Of a stretch of DNA of 64,000 nt, positions 54,106 through 62,269 are shown in pieces. Numbering within the stretch: the stretch's first letter is position 1; every line of letters starts with the position of its first letter. This DNA comes from JBBIPZ01 sp037442505 [NCBI: Deltaproteobacteria bacterium]. GTDB taxonomy: Bacteria; CALINM01. The notes under the pieces were generated by a model. That model made no database searches. It was not told the origin of the DNA and was given only the letters and a program-made list of their open reading frames with translations. The stretch lies in assembly GCA_037442505.1 (NCBI GenBank), contig JBBIPZ010000001.1, forward strand, positions 1-64,000, in the 5' to 3' direction. Both the position numbers and the translations under genes were made by a program.

Positions 54106-55088
54106 TGAAACGCAAAAAAGCGGCAACCGCAGAGCTATCACTGCAGATAGAAGATTTGAATATTTTAAAAACCATAATAGGCCAACGTAGTGAGTTTTTA
54201 AGCTATATTGAAAAAAAACTACCGGTAACCATTTTTCAGAAAGGTAACTTTTTAAAAATATCTGGCGAAGAAAATGCTGTTGACTCTGCACACCGTATCA
54301 TTCAAGAATTGATGAAATTAGCGAAAAAGAACAGGGCTATTAACGTCTGGGAAATTGATTTTATTATCAAAAACATCATGACTGCGGATGACAATTTAGA
54401 CGAACTTTATGATGATGTCATAATGGTCACGTCTCGCAGAAAGCCAATTGTGCCAAAAACGCCTTCCCAAAAGCGTTATGTAGATGCTGTCAGGGAAAAT
54501 GACATGGTATTTGCGATAGGTCCTGCCGGTACTGGAAAAACGTACCTTGCAGTGGCTCTTGCAGTGGCAGATTTAATCAACCAGCGGGTTCAAAGGATTG
54601 TTCTTACACGCCCTGCCGTAGAGGCTGGTGAAAAGCTTGGTTTTTTGCCTGGTGGGCTTGCAGAAAAGGTTGATCCATACTTGCGACCATTATATGATGC
54701 ACTTTATGACATGCTTGACTATGATAAAGTGATGCGTTTTATTGAAAAGGGCATAATTGAAATTGCACCCATAGCTTTTATGAGAGGGAGAACACTAAAT
54801 GATTCCTTTGTTATAATGGATGAAGCACAAAACACAACATCAGAGCAGATGAAGATGTTTTTGACACGTTTGGGTTTTAATTCAAAAGCTGTAATAACGG
54901 GAGACATTACCCAAATTGATATTCCTAAAACAAATGTTTCTGGACTTGTTGAGGTTCAGGAAATACTTAAAAGTTTAAAAGGTATTGAGTTTGTATATTT
55001 TAACGAAAAAGATGTAGTTAGACATCCACTTGTTCAGGATGTCATCAGGGCTTACGAGATGTATGAACACAAGTTAAGGGGGGAGTGA
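54105..55088 (+). CDS. phoH: PhoH/YbeZ family ATPase
   Basis: 327 aa. An N-terminal KH-like portion (1-110) precedes the PhoH ATPase: Walker A GPAGTGKTYLAVALAV near 140, RPAVEAGEKLGFLPGGL near 166, Walker B FVIMDEAQNTTSEQMK near 238 and ITGDITQIDIP near 265. YbeZ-type PhoH proteins work with the RNase YbeY in ribosome and RNA processing; ybeY is not in this window. GGGAG lies before ATG. Confidence 0.9.
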   Translation: MKRKKAATAELSLQIEDLNILKTIIGQRSEFLSYIEKKLPVTIFQKGNFLKISGEENAVDSAHRIIQELMKLAKKNRAINVWEIDFIIKNIMTADDNLDELYDDVIMVTSRRKPIVPKTPSQKRYVDAVRENDMVFAIGPAGTGKTYLAVALAVADLINQRVQRIVLTRPAVEAGEKLGFLPGGLAEKVDPYLRPLYDALYDMLDYDKVMRFIEKGIIEIAPIAFMRGRTLNDSFVIMDEAQNTTSEQMKMFLTRLGFNSKAVITGDITQIDIPKTNVSGLVEVQEILKSLKGIEFVYFNEKDVVRHPLVQDVIRAYEMYEHKLRGE

Positions 55089-55498
55089 TGAAAAAGCTTC
55101 TTTTTTTATTCCTGGTCTTTTTTATACTAACTGGCATGGGTGGCTTTGGTGGTGAAGATCAGACAAAACTTCCAAAAACCATAGAAAACTATTCGATCTC
55201 TTTGCTTGATACTGAGGGATATACAGCAAAACTATCACAGGTTTCTATCTCAGATGGTTTATATTTATCTGGTAGCATTGGCAAAGGTAAACACATTATA
55301 AATTTTAGCGAGATTAAAAAGATTGTTATAACACCGATAAACGATAAAGAAGTTCAGGCGAAAGTTTTATTTAAAGATGGCACGGAAGTTAATTTATTAA
55401 CTAACGCAAAGTATAAGTTAAAAGGCAAATCAAAATACGGAATTTTCATCATAGCACTTAAAGATGTCAGTGAGATTACCTTTCTGGGAAAGGAGTAG
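55088..55498 (+). CDS. Exported hypothetical protein
   Basis: 136 aa, unrecognised. A signal peptide covers residues 1-20 (MKKLLFLFLVFFILTG) without a lipobox cysteine. The mature part is beta-rich (TKLPKTIENYSISLLD, VQAKVLFKDGTEVNL, YGIFIIALKDVSEITF), so a small periplasmic protein is likely. ATG 55088 with GGGGGAG overlaps the phoH stop by 1 nt; a GTG one codon upstream is an alternative. It ends inside the convergent terminator hairpin. Confidence 0.7.
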   Translation: MKKLLFLFLVFFILTGMGGFGGEDQTKLPKTIENYSISLLDTEGYTAKLSQVSISDGLYLSGSIGKGKHIINFSEIKKIVITPINDKEVQAKVLFKDGTEVNLLTNAKYKLKGKSKYGIFIIALKDVSEITFLGKE

Positions 55499-55536
55499 GG
55501 GGTGTCCTTAAATATAGCCCCTACATCCCAGAAAGG
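55479..55536. terminator. Two-tier inverted repeat between convergent genes
   Basis: An outer perfect 11-bp stem (55479-55489 with 55526-55536, arm CCTTTCTGGGA) encloses an inner perfect 7-bp stem (55495-55501 with 55518-55524, GTAGGGG). It overlaps the last codons of the exported protein and ends 7 nt before the YtxH stop. No T-run is evident, so it may act as a bidirectional terminator or as protection for both mRNA ends. Confidence 0.7.
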
Positions 55537-55542
55537 CAATAG

Positions 55543-55812
55543 TTATTCACCTTCGTAAGCCTTCTTGATCGCCTCTTTTCCTGCAGCGACTGCGTCAGAT
55601 ATAGCCCTTTTTTGCTCAGACAAGAAATCTTTTGTATCACCAACAAGGTCACTAATTTTATCTTTTACATCCTCAGCTACATCTTTAATCTTGTCTCTTG
55701 TCTCTTTTCCTGATTGTGGAGCAAAAAGCAGAGCAATACCCGCGCCTATTGCAGCACCTGATAAAAAACCAATCAAAAAGGTTCCAAAACTTGTTTTTTC
55801 TTCACAACTCAT
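55543..55812 (-). CDS. YtxH-domain membrane protein
   Basis: 89 aa. A glycine-rich single membrane helix (TFLIGFLSGAAIGAGIALLFAP, 8-29) leads into QSGKETRDKIKDVAEDV and a long amphipathic helix. YtxH/gas-vesicle-like proteins are stress-associated and of unknown function. ATG 55812 has AAAGGAGG 7 nt upstream; an upstream in-frame start at 55845 would overlap the preceding gene. It is the last gene of the ruvX-to-ytxH operon, next to the DUF948 gene as often seen in Firmicutes. Confidence 0.8.
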   Translation of the reverse strand: MSCEEKTSFGTFLIGFLSGAAIGAGIALLFAPQSGKETRDKIKDVAEDVKDKISDLVGDTKDFLSEQKRAISDAVAAGKEAIKKAYEGE

Positions 55813-55813
55813 T

Positions 55814-56203
55814 TTATTTCCTCCTTTTATTAAGATAATATCCAATAAGGCTGCTTACGCCTGCCTGAATGCCAAACTTGAAGACAGAAATCTTGCCCTT
55901 TGTTTTGTCATAACTATTTTTTATATTTACACAGACATCTTCTACTGATTTGGCGGCATTTTGCAGTTTTACCAGAATATTTGTTGCTGATTCTGCACCT
56001 TTGCTTACTGCTGCCATTATTTTGTTCATCGATTCGATACCAGACTTAGCCTCTTTAACAAGGGGTGTCAGTTCTTTCTTTAGCTCAGACAATTCTAAAG
56101 ATAATCGTTCAATTTCCTTTTTAAGTGTGACAAGAAAATAGATAAAAACTACAAGGATCGCTACGATAGCTACTGTCTGTACCACTTGCAATGCTTCAAT
56201 CAT
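55814..56203 (-). CDS. DUF948 membrane-anchored coiled-coil protein
   Basis: 129 aa. One membrane helix (VAIVAILVVFIYFLVTL, near 11-27) is followed by a coiled coil (LKKEIERLSLELSELKKEL) and a hydrophobic C-terminal stretch ending in Lys/Arg. This is the DUF948 layout (general stress protein family); function unknown. It has GGAG before ATG, and 1 nt separates it from the YtxH gene. Confidence 0.8.
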   Translation of the reverse strand: MIEALQVVQTVAIVAILVVFIYFLVTLKKEIERLSLELSELKKELTPLVKEAKSGIESMNKIMAAVSKGAESATNILVKLQNAAKSVEDVCVNIKNSYDKTKGKISVFKFGIQAGVSSLIGYYLNKRRK

Positions 56204-56241
56204 AGGTAACTCCTTATAATGATTAAAAAGCCTTAGTATAA

Positions 56242-56970
56242 TTATATAGTGTCTAATTTTTTTTGCAACTTTTGTCTTTCAGTGACAAGAACTACAATAA
56301 TGCCTAATTCATAAAGCACCTGCAAAGGCACCATCATAAGCATCAGATTGAATACGTCTGGTGTGGGTGTCAAAACTGCTGACAGGATAGAGTTTCCCAG
56401 AATAAAAAATCTGCGCTTTTGGTTTAACATTTTTACAGAAATGATACCAAGACTGCCAAGTATAAACATAAAAAGTGGCAGCTCAAACATTATCCCAAAT
56501 GTAAAAACAAATGTAAAAACAAAGGATAGATAAGATGATAATGCAATCATTGGCTTTATGGTTTCGGTTTGGTACTGTAGCAAAAACTTTATGCCAGAAG
56601 GAAGCACAATTAAGTAACAAAACGCAGCACCGGAATAAAATAGCAAGGTAGCAACGATTACAACTATGAAATTTTTATTTCCTTTAAACCTTGTGTGTTT
56701 ATTCAATATCTTGACAATCTCAAAAATAATATAAGGCACAACAACCAAAAGAGATAAAAAAAGTGCCAGTTTAAGGTAAGACATAAAGGCTTCTGGTAAG
56801 GAGTAAAGAATCAGTTTCATCTTTATTATTTCGTTAAGCTTTCGCATTATCTTCTCTACAAAAAAAAGCATCGCGAGAAAAATGGTAGAAGTAACGATAA
56901 GAATGCGAATTAATAAACTCCTTAAGTCTCGCAAAATATTTAAGTTGGATTCACTAAAAATGTTTGTCAT
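56242..56970 (-). CDS. tatC: TatC, divergent Sec-independent translocase subunit
   Basis: 242 aa with six predicted membrane helices. The ILTPTPDVFNLMLMMVPLQVLYELGI segment near 205-230 (two parts: SAVLTPTPDVF and VPLQVLYELGI) is the TatC hallmark. The N-terminal HLxELR element reads ILRDLRSLLIR, with Asp in place of the twin-arginine-contacting Glu, and the usual PGLY segment after helix 2 is not recognisable (ILNKHTRF). It may be a low-activity or specialised paralogue. ATGA overlap with the SPOR gene. No tatA/tatB gene lies nearby. Confidence 0.8.
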   Translation of the reverse strand: MTNIFSESNLNILRDLRSLLIRILIVTSTIFLAMLFFVEKIMRKLNEIIKMKLILYSLPEAFMSYLKLALFLSLLVVVPYIIFEIVKILNKHTRFKGNKNFIVVIVATLLFYSGAAFCYLIVLPSGIKFLLQYQTETIKPMIALSSYLSFVFTFVFTFGIMFELPLFMFILGSLGIISVKMLNQKRRFFILGNSILSAVLTPTPDVFNLMLMMVPLQVLYELGIIVVLVTERQKLQKKLDTI

Positions 56971-57485
56971 TTTTTCACCACAATACCTTTAAACCCAGCT
57001 TTATTCAATCTTTCTAAAACGTCTTCTATCTTTTCGCTTTTGTTATCAACAACAACAAGTAGTCGTGTTAGTTTTCCCTCTATAATCTTTGTTTTAAATC
57101 CGAGAGAATTTAACTTCTTTTCTATGCTTGTATAGCTTGATTTTTCTTTGTACGCGCCAATCTGAATCAGACTCTCAACGATAACTGAATTTTCCGTTTT
57201 TGGCAGGGGGGGGGATGATTTTTCAACTTTTTCCGGTTCTTTAGAAACATCTTTATTAGTAGTTTGAGTATCATTTCTCTGGTGTCTCAAGATGGTAGAG
57301 TAGTTTTCAAGACTAATTACTACTTTTGGTTTGATATCGCTTGCCATAGAAGATGCTTCAACTTCTATAGAATGTAGTAGCTTTCCAGCCTCGATACCTA
57401 AAAGAAAGGTTAAAATGGAGATTGTCGAGAAACTTACAATTAAAAATAGCAATTGACCAGTGCTCAATTCAAAGCGTTTTTTCAT
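56967..57485 (-). CDS. SPOR-domain membrane protein
   Basis: 172 aa. A short basic cytoplasmic start (MKKRFELSTG) precedes one membrane helix (LLFLIVSFSTISILTFLLG, 13-31) and a polar linker with Lys/Glu/Ser/Pro. The C-terminal SPOR fold (98-172) reads IQIGAYKEKSSYTSIEKKLNSL, FKTKIIEGKLTRLLVV and ERLNKAGFKGIVV. SPOR domains bind denuded peptidoglycan at division sites, as in FtsN. It lies 8 nt after argS, with a poor ribosome site. Confidence 0.82.
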   Translation of the reverse strand: MKKRFELSTGQLLFLIVSFSTISILTFLLGIEAGKLLHSIEVEASSMASDIKPKVVISLENYSTILRHQRNDTQTTNKDVSKEPEKVEKSSPPLPKTENSVIVESLIQIGAYKEKSSYTSIEKKLNSLGFKTKIIEGKLTRLLVVVDNKSEKIEDVLERLNKAGFKGIVVKK

Positions 57486-57493
57486 CTTTTAAT

Positions 57494-59137
57494 TTACATC
57501 CTTTCTGGACTTTCAATACCTAAAAGCAGCAACCCTTTTTTCACAGTTTTCTGAAGCAGTTTTAACAAGCTTAAACGGCTAATCGTTAGTTTCAAATCGT
57601 CCTCACAAATGAATCGGTGTGCATTATAGTAGCTATGAAACTGTTGGGCCATGTTTATCAGGTAATAAGCAATAATATGAGGTTCTAACTGCCTGGCAGC
57701 ATCTAAAACCACTTCAGGGAAGCTCAAAATTTGATCAATTAACGACTTTTCTTCATTTAAGACGAGAGACGAAAAATCCAGTTTAAAGTTTGATATATCA
57801 ATATTTCGATCTTTTGCGACTTTAAAAACACTGTTTATTCTGGCATACATATACTGAACATAAAAGACGGGATTATCACTTGTTTTTTGTTTTACCAGCT
57901 CGACATCAAAGTCAAGGGGAGAATCGTGGCGCCTTGTCAAAAACATAAACCGCATGGCGTCTTTACCGACCTCGTCAAGAACTTCCTTTAAGGTTACAAA
58001 ATCGCCAGAGCGTTTTGACATGGTGAATGGTTTTCCGTTCCTGAATAAACTTACCATCTGAACCATTAATACCTTTAGCCTCGTTTCATCGTAACCCATA
58101 GCCTTTATAGCAGATCTTATACGTGGAACATAGCCGTGATGGTCTGCTCCCCAGATGTTTATGTACTCGTCGAAGTCCTGATCAAACTTGTGTTTGTGAT
58201 AGGCGATATCAGACGCAAAGTATGTTGTTTCCTTATTTTCTTTTACTAAAACTCTATCTTTATCGTCGCCAAAATCAGTTGTTCTAAACCAGATAGCCCC
58301 ATCTTTTTCATAAGACAATGTTTTTTCCTGTATAGCTTTTAAAGTTTTTTCTACAAAACCCGACTGAAAAAGAGATTTTTCAGAAAAATAACTATCAAAC
58401 ACAACTCCGAAGTCTTTTAAAACATTTTTAATATAATCAAGCAGTATAGACATTCCATAAGCACTTGCGTTTGCTATATTTTCATCATTTATACAATCAG
58501 TATTACCACTTTTTAGGTAGTTACTTGCCAGTTCGGTAACGTAATCACCCAGATAACATCCTTCAGGGAACTCCACAGTTTTGCCTTTTAGCTCTTTTGC
58601 ACGAAGAAGAATAGATAAACCCAAGTTTTTTATCTGACTTCCAGCGTCGTTGACATAGAATTCCTGTTTCACTTCGTGCCCAACTTCTTTGAGAATTAAT
58701 GTTAAAGACGAGCCTATACAGGCGCCTCTTCCATGTCCAACATGCAAAGGACCCGTTGGGTTGGCGCTTACATACTCTAATAGGATTTTCTTTTTTGAAG
58801 ATTCCTTTGGTGAAAGAAAAGTCTCAAAATTTTCAGAAATCTTATATAACAGGTTTAGCAACTCATTTTGATTTATAAAAAAATTAATAAAACCTGCCCC
58901 AGCAATCTCTATCTTTTCAAATAGTGGATGATTAAAGTTAGAAACAAAAACATTTGCAATATCTCTTGGATTTTTCTTAAGCAGTTTGGCGGTAATTAGT
59001 GCCAGATTTGTAGAATAGTCTCCGTAGCTTTTATTTTTCGGTTTTTCTATTTCATAATAAGGCAGCTCATTAATGTTAAGTGTTTCTTTTATTTCTGAAA
59101 ATCGTTGAGAAATAATCTGTTTTACAATACCTTTCAC
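57494..59137 (-). CDS. argS: Arginyl-tRNA synthetase
   Basis: 547-aa class I synthetase charging tRNA-Arg. The HIGH motif is in SANPTGPLHVGHGRGA near residue 117. The KMSKS counterpart is FTMSKRSGDFVTL near 370, a lysine-poor variant usual in ArgS. The DALR-type anticodon domain ends at ESPERM. The GTG start has GGGGT upstream. It sits in an operon with the M42 peptidase and cell-envelope genes. Confidence 0.95.
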   Translation of the reverse strand: MKGIVKQIISQRFSEIKETLNINELPYYEIEKPKNKSYGDYSTNLALITAKLLKKNPRDIANVFVSNFNHPLFEKIEIAGAGFINFFINQNELLNLLYKISENFETFLSPKESSKKKILLEYVSANPTGPLHVGHGRGACIGSSLTLILKEVGHEVKQEFYVNDAGSQIKNLGLSILLRAKELKGKTVEFPEGCYLGDYVTELASNYLKSGNTDCINDENIANASAYGMSILLDYIKNVLKDFGVVFDSYFSEKSLFQSGFVEKTLKAIQEKTLSYEKDGAIWFRTTDFGDDKDRVLVKENKETTYFASDIAYHKHKFDQDFDEYINIWGADHHGYVPRIRSAIKAMGYDETRLKVLMVQMVSLFRNGKPFTMSKRSGDFVTLKEVLDEVGKDAMRFMFLTRRHDSPLDFDVELVKQKTSDNPVFYVQYMYARINSVFKVAKDRNIDISNFKLDFSSLVLNEEKSLIDQILSFPEVVLDAARQLEPHIIAYYLINMAQQFHSYYNAHRFICEDDLKLTISRLSLLKLLQKTVKKGLLLLGIESPERM

Positions 59138-59152
59138 TTCTGTGTACCCCTT

Positions 59153-60226
59153 TTAAAATGGAACAAAATTCATATCTGGAGTTATAGATAATAAAGCTTC
59201 TTTCAAAAGTTTGATTGTGTTTTCAAGGTCTTTTTCTGCCAGAACTTCCACAGGTGTATGCATATAACGTAATGGCACGCTTACAAGTCCTGTTGCCACT
59301 CCGCCTTTAGTCAACTGCATTACGTTAGCATCGGTGCCAGTTCCTCTTGGAGCGCCCTCAATCTGATAAGGGATTTTTCCTTTTTTTGCGGTCCTGATAA
59401 GCAAGTCAAAGATGTGAGGATTGATATTAGGACCTCTTGATATTATAGGCCCTTCGCCCAATTTACTTTCTCCAACAATTTTGCAGTCAACTGAGGGAAA
59501 GTCTGTAGCAAATCCTACATCAACAGCAATACCAACCTTTGGGTTAATATTGTATGCAGAAACAGTCGCACCTCTTAAACCAATCTCTTCCTGAACAGAT
59601 GCGACTCCGTAAATGTTAACAGATGGTCTTTTCTTTTCCAGTGAAATCAGGCGAAGCATTTCCGCAACGCAGAATGCTCCCATCCTGTCGTCAAAACCCC
59701 TACCGACCAGTAACCCATTTAGTAATCTATCAAGCCCCCATTCCACAGTTATGCAGTCACCAATATTGACATGCTTTAGAGCCTCTTTTTTATCTTTTGC
59801 TCCGATATCAATGAACAACTCGTGTATTTTAGATACTTTTTCCCTTTCCGCTGCTTCCATAAGGTGAATTGGTTTTTGTCCAATAACACCCTTAAGCTTT
59901 CCCTTTTCAGTGTGTATAATCACTCTCAAGCCTAACAATAGCCTTGTATCAACACCACCGATAGCAGAAAAGTAAATAAAACCTCTATCATCAACATACT
60001 TAACCATCAGTCCTATTTCATCTATATGGCCTGATATCATTACGTTAAAATCGGTTTTCTTTTCAGCCTTTATAACTGCAATGACGTTGCCCATTGTATC
60101 TACACAAACCTCGTCGCAAAATTTTGAAACATAGTTTTTAAAAAGCTTTGAGGCGTTCTCTTCAAAGCCTGATGGGCTTGGAAGAGCTATCAGATTTTCA
60201 AAAAAATGATACGACTCTTTTCTCAT
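59153..60226 (-). CDS. M42-family glutamyl aminopeptidase
   Basis: 357-aa metallopeptidase of the FrvX/TET group. The two-metal site is complete: SGHIDEIGLMV near 62, GRGFDDRMGAF near 175, the catalytic QEEIGLRGA near 208, AVDVGFATDFPS near 230 and YMHTPVEVL near 317. TET aminopeptidases form dodecamers that trim peptides from the proteasome or other proteases. It overlaps mltG by 4 nt with AAGGGGG upstream. Confidence 0.9.
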   Translation of the reverse strand: MRKESYHFFENLIALPSPSGFEENASKLFKNYVSKFCDEVCVDTMGNVIAVIKAEKKTDFNVMISGHIDEIGLMVKYVDDRGFIYFSAIGGVDTRLLLGLRVIIHTEKGKLKGVIGQKPIHLMEAAEREKVSKIHELFIDIGAKDKKEALKHVNIGDCITVEWGLDRLLNGLLVGRGFDDRMGAFCVAEMLRLISLEKKRPSVNIYGVASVQEEIGLRGATVSAYNINPKVGIAVDVGFATDFPSVDCKIVGESKLGEGPIISRGPNINPHIFDLLIRTAKKGKIPYQIEGAPRGTGTDANVMQLTKGGVATGLVSVPLRYMHTPVEVLAEKDLENTIKLLKEALLSITPDMNFVPF

Positions 60227-61236
60227 GCGTCCCCCTTCTTTTTCTTCTTTTTTTGGTATAGATAAACGGCTTTGTTATGTGCCTTTAGGTTGTTTGTAAA
60301 CACATGTGTACCATCATTTTTTGAGACAAAGTAGATATAATCAACCTTTGCAGGATTTAAGACACTTAAAATAGCCTCTTTTGACGGGTTGGCTATAGGT
60401 GTAGGTGGAAGTCCGAATTTTACGTAGGTGTTGTAAGGGTTTTTTGATAATAAGTCAGCCTTTGTAATGTTACCATCAAATCTTTTTATTCCATAGATGA
60501 CAGTAGGGTCACACTGCAGCTTCATATTCAACTTTAATCTGTTGGTAAAAACAGCAGCAATTAAAGGTAGTTCTTCTTTAACCTTTGCCTCTTTTTCGAC
60601 AAGAGAAGCTAAAGTTAAAATCCTGTGTATATCATGATGTTTATCATTTAGAGATATTTTTATTTCTTTGTATAAAACATCAAAAGTTTTCTGAACCATT
60701 TCCTTAATCATATCCTCTTCTTTTGTAAGAGGGGCGAAGAAATAAGTTGCCGGAAAAAGGTATCCCTCAAGGACAGGAACATTCAGCCCCAACTCTTTAA
60801 TAAATTTTTTGTCTTTGGCAAGTGCTACAAAACGTTGTTTACTACCCATTTTTTGATTTTCTATGACTTCACCTATCTGGTAAATGTTATAGCCTTCCGG
60901 GATTGTAATTTTGTAACGTTCAACTTCACCTTTTATGAACTTGTTCCAGATTGTTTCTGGGGTGTCGGTTTTTTTTAAAAGATAGTATCCATGCAGTATT
61001 GACCTTTCGCCGCCTTTTAGCTTGACCATTAGCTTAAAAAGATAGCGATTATTTAATAACCCTTTATCCACAAGATTATTTACGATAGTGTTAACGTTTT
61101 CTCCCTTTTTTACCAGAAAGAGTGTCTCATTGGCTACATTAATCGGTGAATTTAAAAAGGTATAGTAATAATATCCAACAACAATAATGAAAATTGAAAC
61201 CGAAAAAATAATTGCTTTAAAAGCCTTTTTTAACAT
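60223..61236 (-). CDS. mltG: Endolytic murein transglycosylase MltG
   Basis: 337 aa. One N-terminal membrane helix (AIIFSVSIFIIVVGYYYYTF, near 8-28) leads to a LysM-like region with VKKGENVNTIVNNLVDKG. The YceG catalytic domain has the active-site Glu in LASLVEKEAKVKEELPLIA near 215, and QCDPTVIYG near 247. It cuts nascent glycan strands. It ends in a Lys run (KKKKKKGD). It starts directly after the ruvX stop (TAA-ATG) with AAAGGA; ruvX-mltG linkage is common. Confidence 0.93.
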   Translation of the reverse strand: MLKKAFKAIIFSVSIFIIVVGYYYYTFLNSPINVANETLFLVKKGENVNTIVNNLVDKGLLNNRYLFKLMVKLKGGERSILHGYYLLKKTDTPETIWNKFIKGEVERYKITIPEGYNIYQIGEVIENQKMGSKQRFVALAKDKKFIKELGLNVPVLEGYLFPATYFFAPLTKEEDMIKEMVQKTFDVLYKEIKISLNDKHHDIHRILTLASLVEKEAKVKEELPLIAAVFTNRLKLNMKLQCDPTVIYGIKRFDGNITKADLLSKNPYNTYVKFGLPPTPIANPSKEAILSVLNPAKVDYIYFVSKNDGTHVFTNNLKAHNKAVYLYQKKKKKKGDA

Positions 61237-61659
61237 TTAGTCCTTTCTCTGTAAAAAGTCGTGTAAAATTATAGAAGCCGCAATTTTATCAATAACATTT
61301 TTTCTTTTTTCCCTTCTAACCCCGCCAAGTATAAGTGCTTCCTCAGCAATAAAAGAAGTCATCGTTTCGTCAATAAAAACGACCTCAACATTTATTGATG
61401 AGGCGAGTAACTGTCCAAACATCTGCGCCTTTTCTCCCATTTTTGTTATACTGTTGTCATTGCCATAAGGAATGCCAACAACTATAATTGAAACATTATA
61501 TTCTCGCACAATATTTGCAATTTTTTCAACGTCCTTTTTATTTCCTTCACGCTTTAATACCGTTAAAGGTTGTGCAATCTCAGCATTAATATCGCTTATC
61601 GCTATTCCAATCCTTTTTGTTCCAAAATCGATTGCTAAAACTCGTCCTTTTTTTTCCAT
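61237..61659 (-). CDS. ruvX: RuvX/YqgF Holliday-junction resolvase-like nuclease
   Basis: 140 aa, normal for the family. LAIDFGTKRIGIAISD near 8 carries the RNase H-like Asp, VVGIPYGNDNS near 61 and FIDETMTSFIAEE near 94 complete the fold. It acts in pre-16S rRNA 5' maturation or junction resolution. ATG 61659 is chosen because the longer open frame to 62016 runs antisense through the HEAT gene and has no family similarity. The ribosome site is weak. Confidence 0.9.
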   Translation of the reverse strand: MEKKGRVLAIDFGTKRIGIAISDINAEIAQPLTVLKREGNKKDVEKIANIVREYNVSIIVVGIPYGNDNSITKMGEKAQMFGQLLASSINVEVVFIDETMTSFIAEEALILGGVRREKRKNVIDKIAASIILHDFLQRKD

Positions 61660-61696
61660 TTGACTGTTTTTAAAATTTTTGATAGCTTCATTATAC

Positions 61697-62269
61697 ATGA
61701 TACCAGACATCATTAAAAAGATAAAACCGTTCCTCGTATCCCAAAATAAACTGCTTGCGAAGAAGGCTGCGAATGCAATTACATCCTTGCAGGCAAAGCA
61801 ATACTTTAATGCCTCTAATGAAAAATATGACACCTTATCTGAAGAGGCTAAAACTAAGCTTTTTTCAGCGTTAAATGGCATTTCAGCAAAGTCTTGTTTT
61901 GAGTTTATTTTAAAAGGGATTGCTGATAAATCCTCTGTTATAAGGGCAGTAGCCGTTAAAGCAGCCATTGATTTGAGAGACCCAAGATTAATTGAAAAGA
62001 TAATACCGCTTATCAAAGACGAGGATGCTGTTGTAAGGAAATTTTGTTATCAATTCCTGGCTCTTTTTCCTATACCCAAAATTGCAGAAGAGTTGAATTC
62101 AAAAATAAGTGAGGAAAAAGATGAAGATGCCCTGATAGTCTTGCTAGAGGCTGTTGGAGAGGTTGGTTCTCCTGCCTCTTTACCAACACTGATTAAGATG
62201 TTGGAAGAGCTCCACACTGACAGAGTTATAGCCGCTATAGTTGAAGCAATAGGTAAGCTTAAGATTTAA
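61697..62269 (+). CDS. HEAT-repeat protein
   Basis: About 190 aa of alpha-helical repeats: NKLLAKKAANAITSLQAKQ, FILKGIADKSSVIRAVAVKAA, IIPLIKDEDAVVRKFCYQFL, ALIVLLEAVGEVGSPASLP and IAAIVEAIGKLKI. HEAT repeats form protein-binding solenoids; no enzyme motif is visible. Neither ATG 61697 nor TTG 61679 has a ribosome site, so the start is uncertain. It is divergent from ruvX by 37 bp. Its stop codon shares the TTAA palindrome with that of the convergent HD-GYP gene. Confidence 0.7.
   Translation: MIPDIIKKIKPFLVSQNKLLAKKAANAITSLQAKQYFNASNEKYDTLSEEAKTKLFSALNGISAKSCFEFILKGIADKSSVIRAVAVKAAIDLRDPRLIEKIIPLIKDEDAVVRKFCYQFLALFPIPKIAEELNSKISEEKDEDALIVLLEAVGEVGSPASLPTLIKMLEELHTDRVIAAIVEAIGKLKI

Noticed and set aside
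61660-62016. N-terminal extension of ruvX
   Set aside because: It has no RuvX similarity and is antisense to the HEAT-repeat gene; the family starts at the ATG at 61659.
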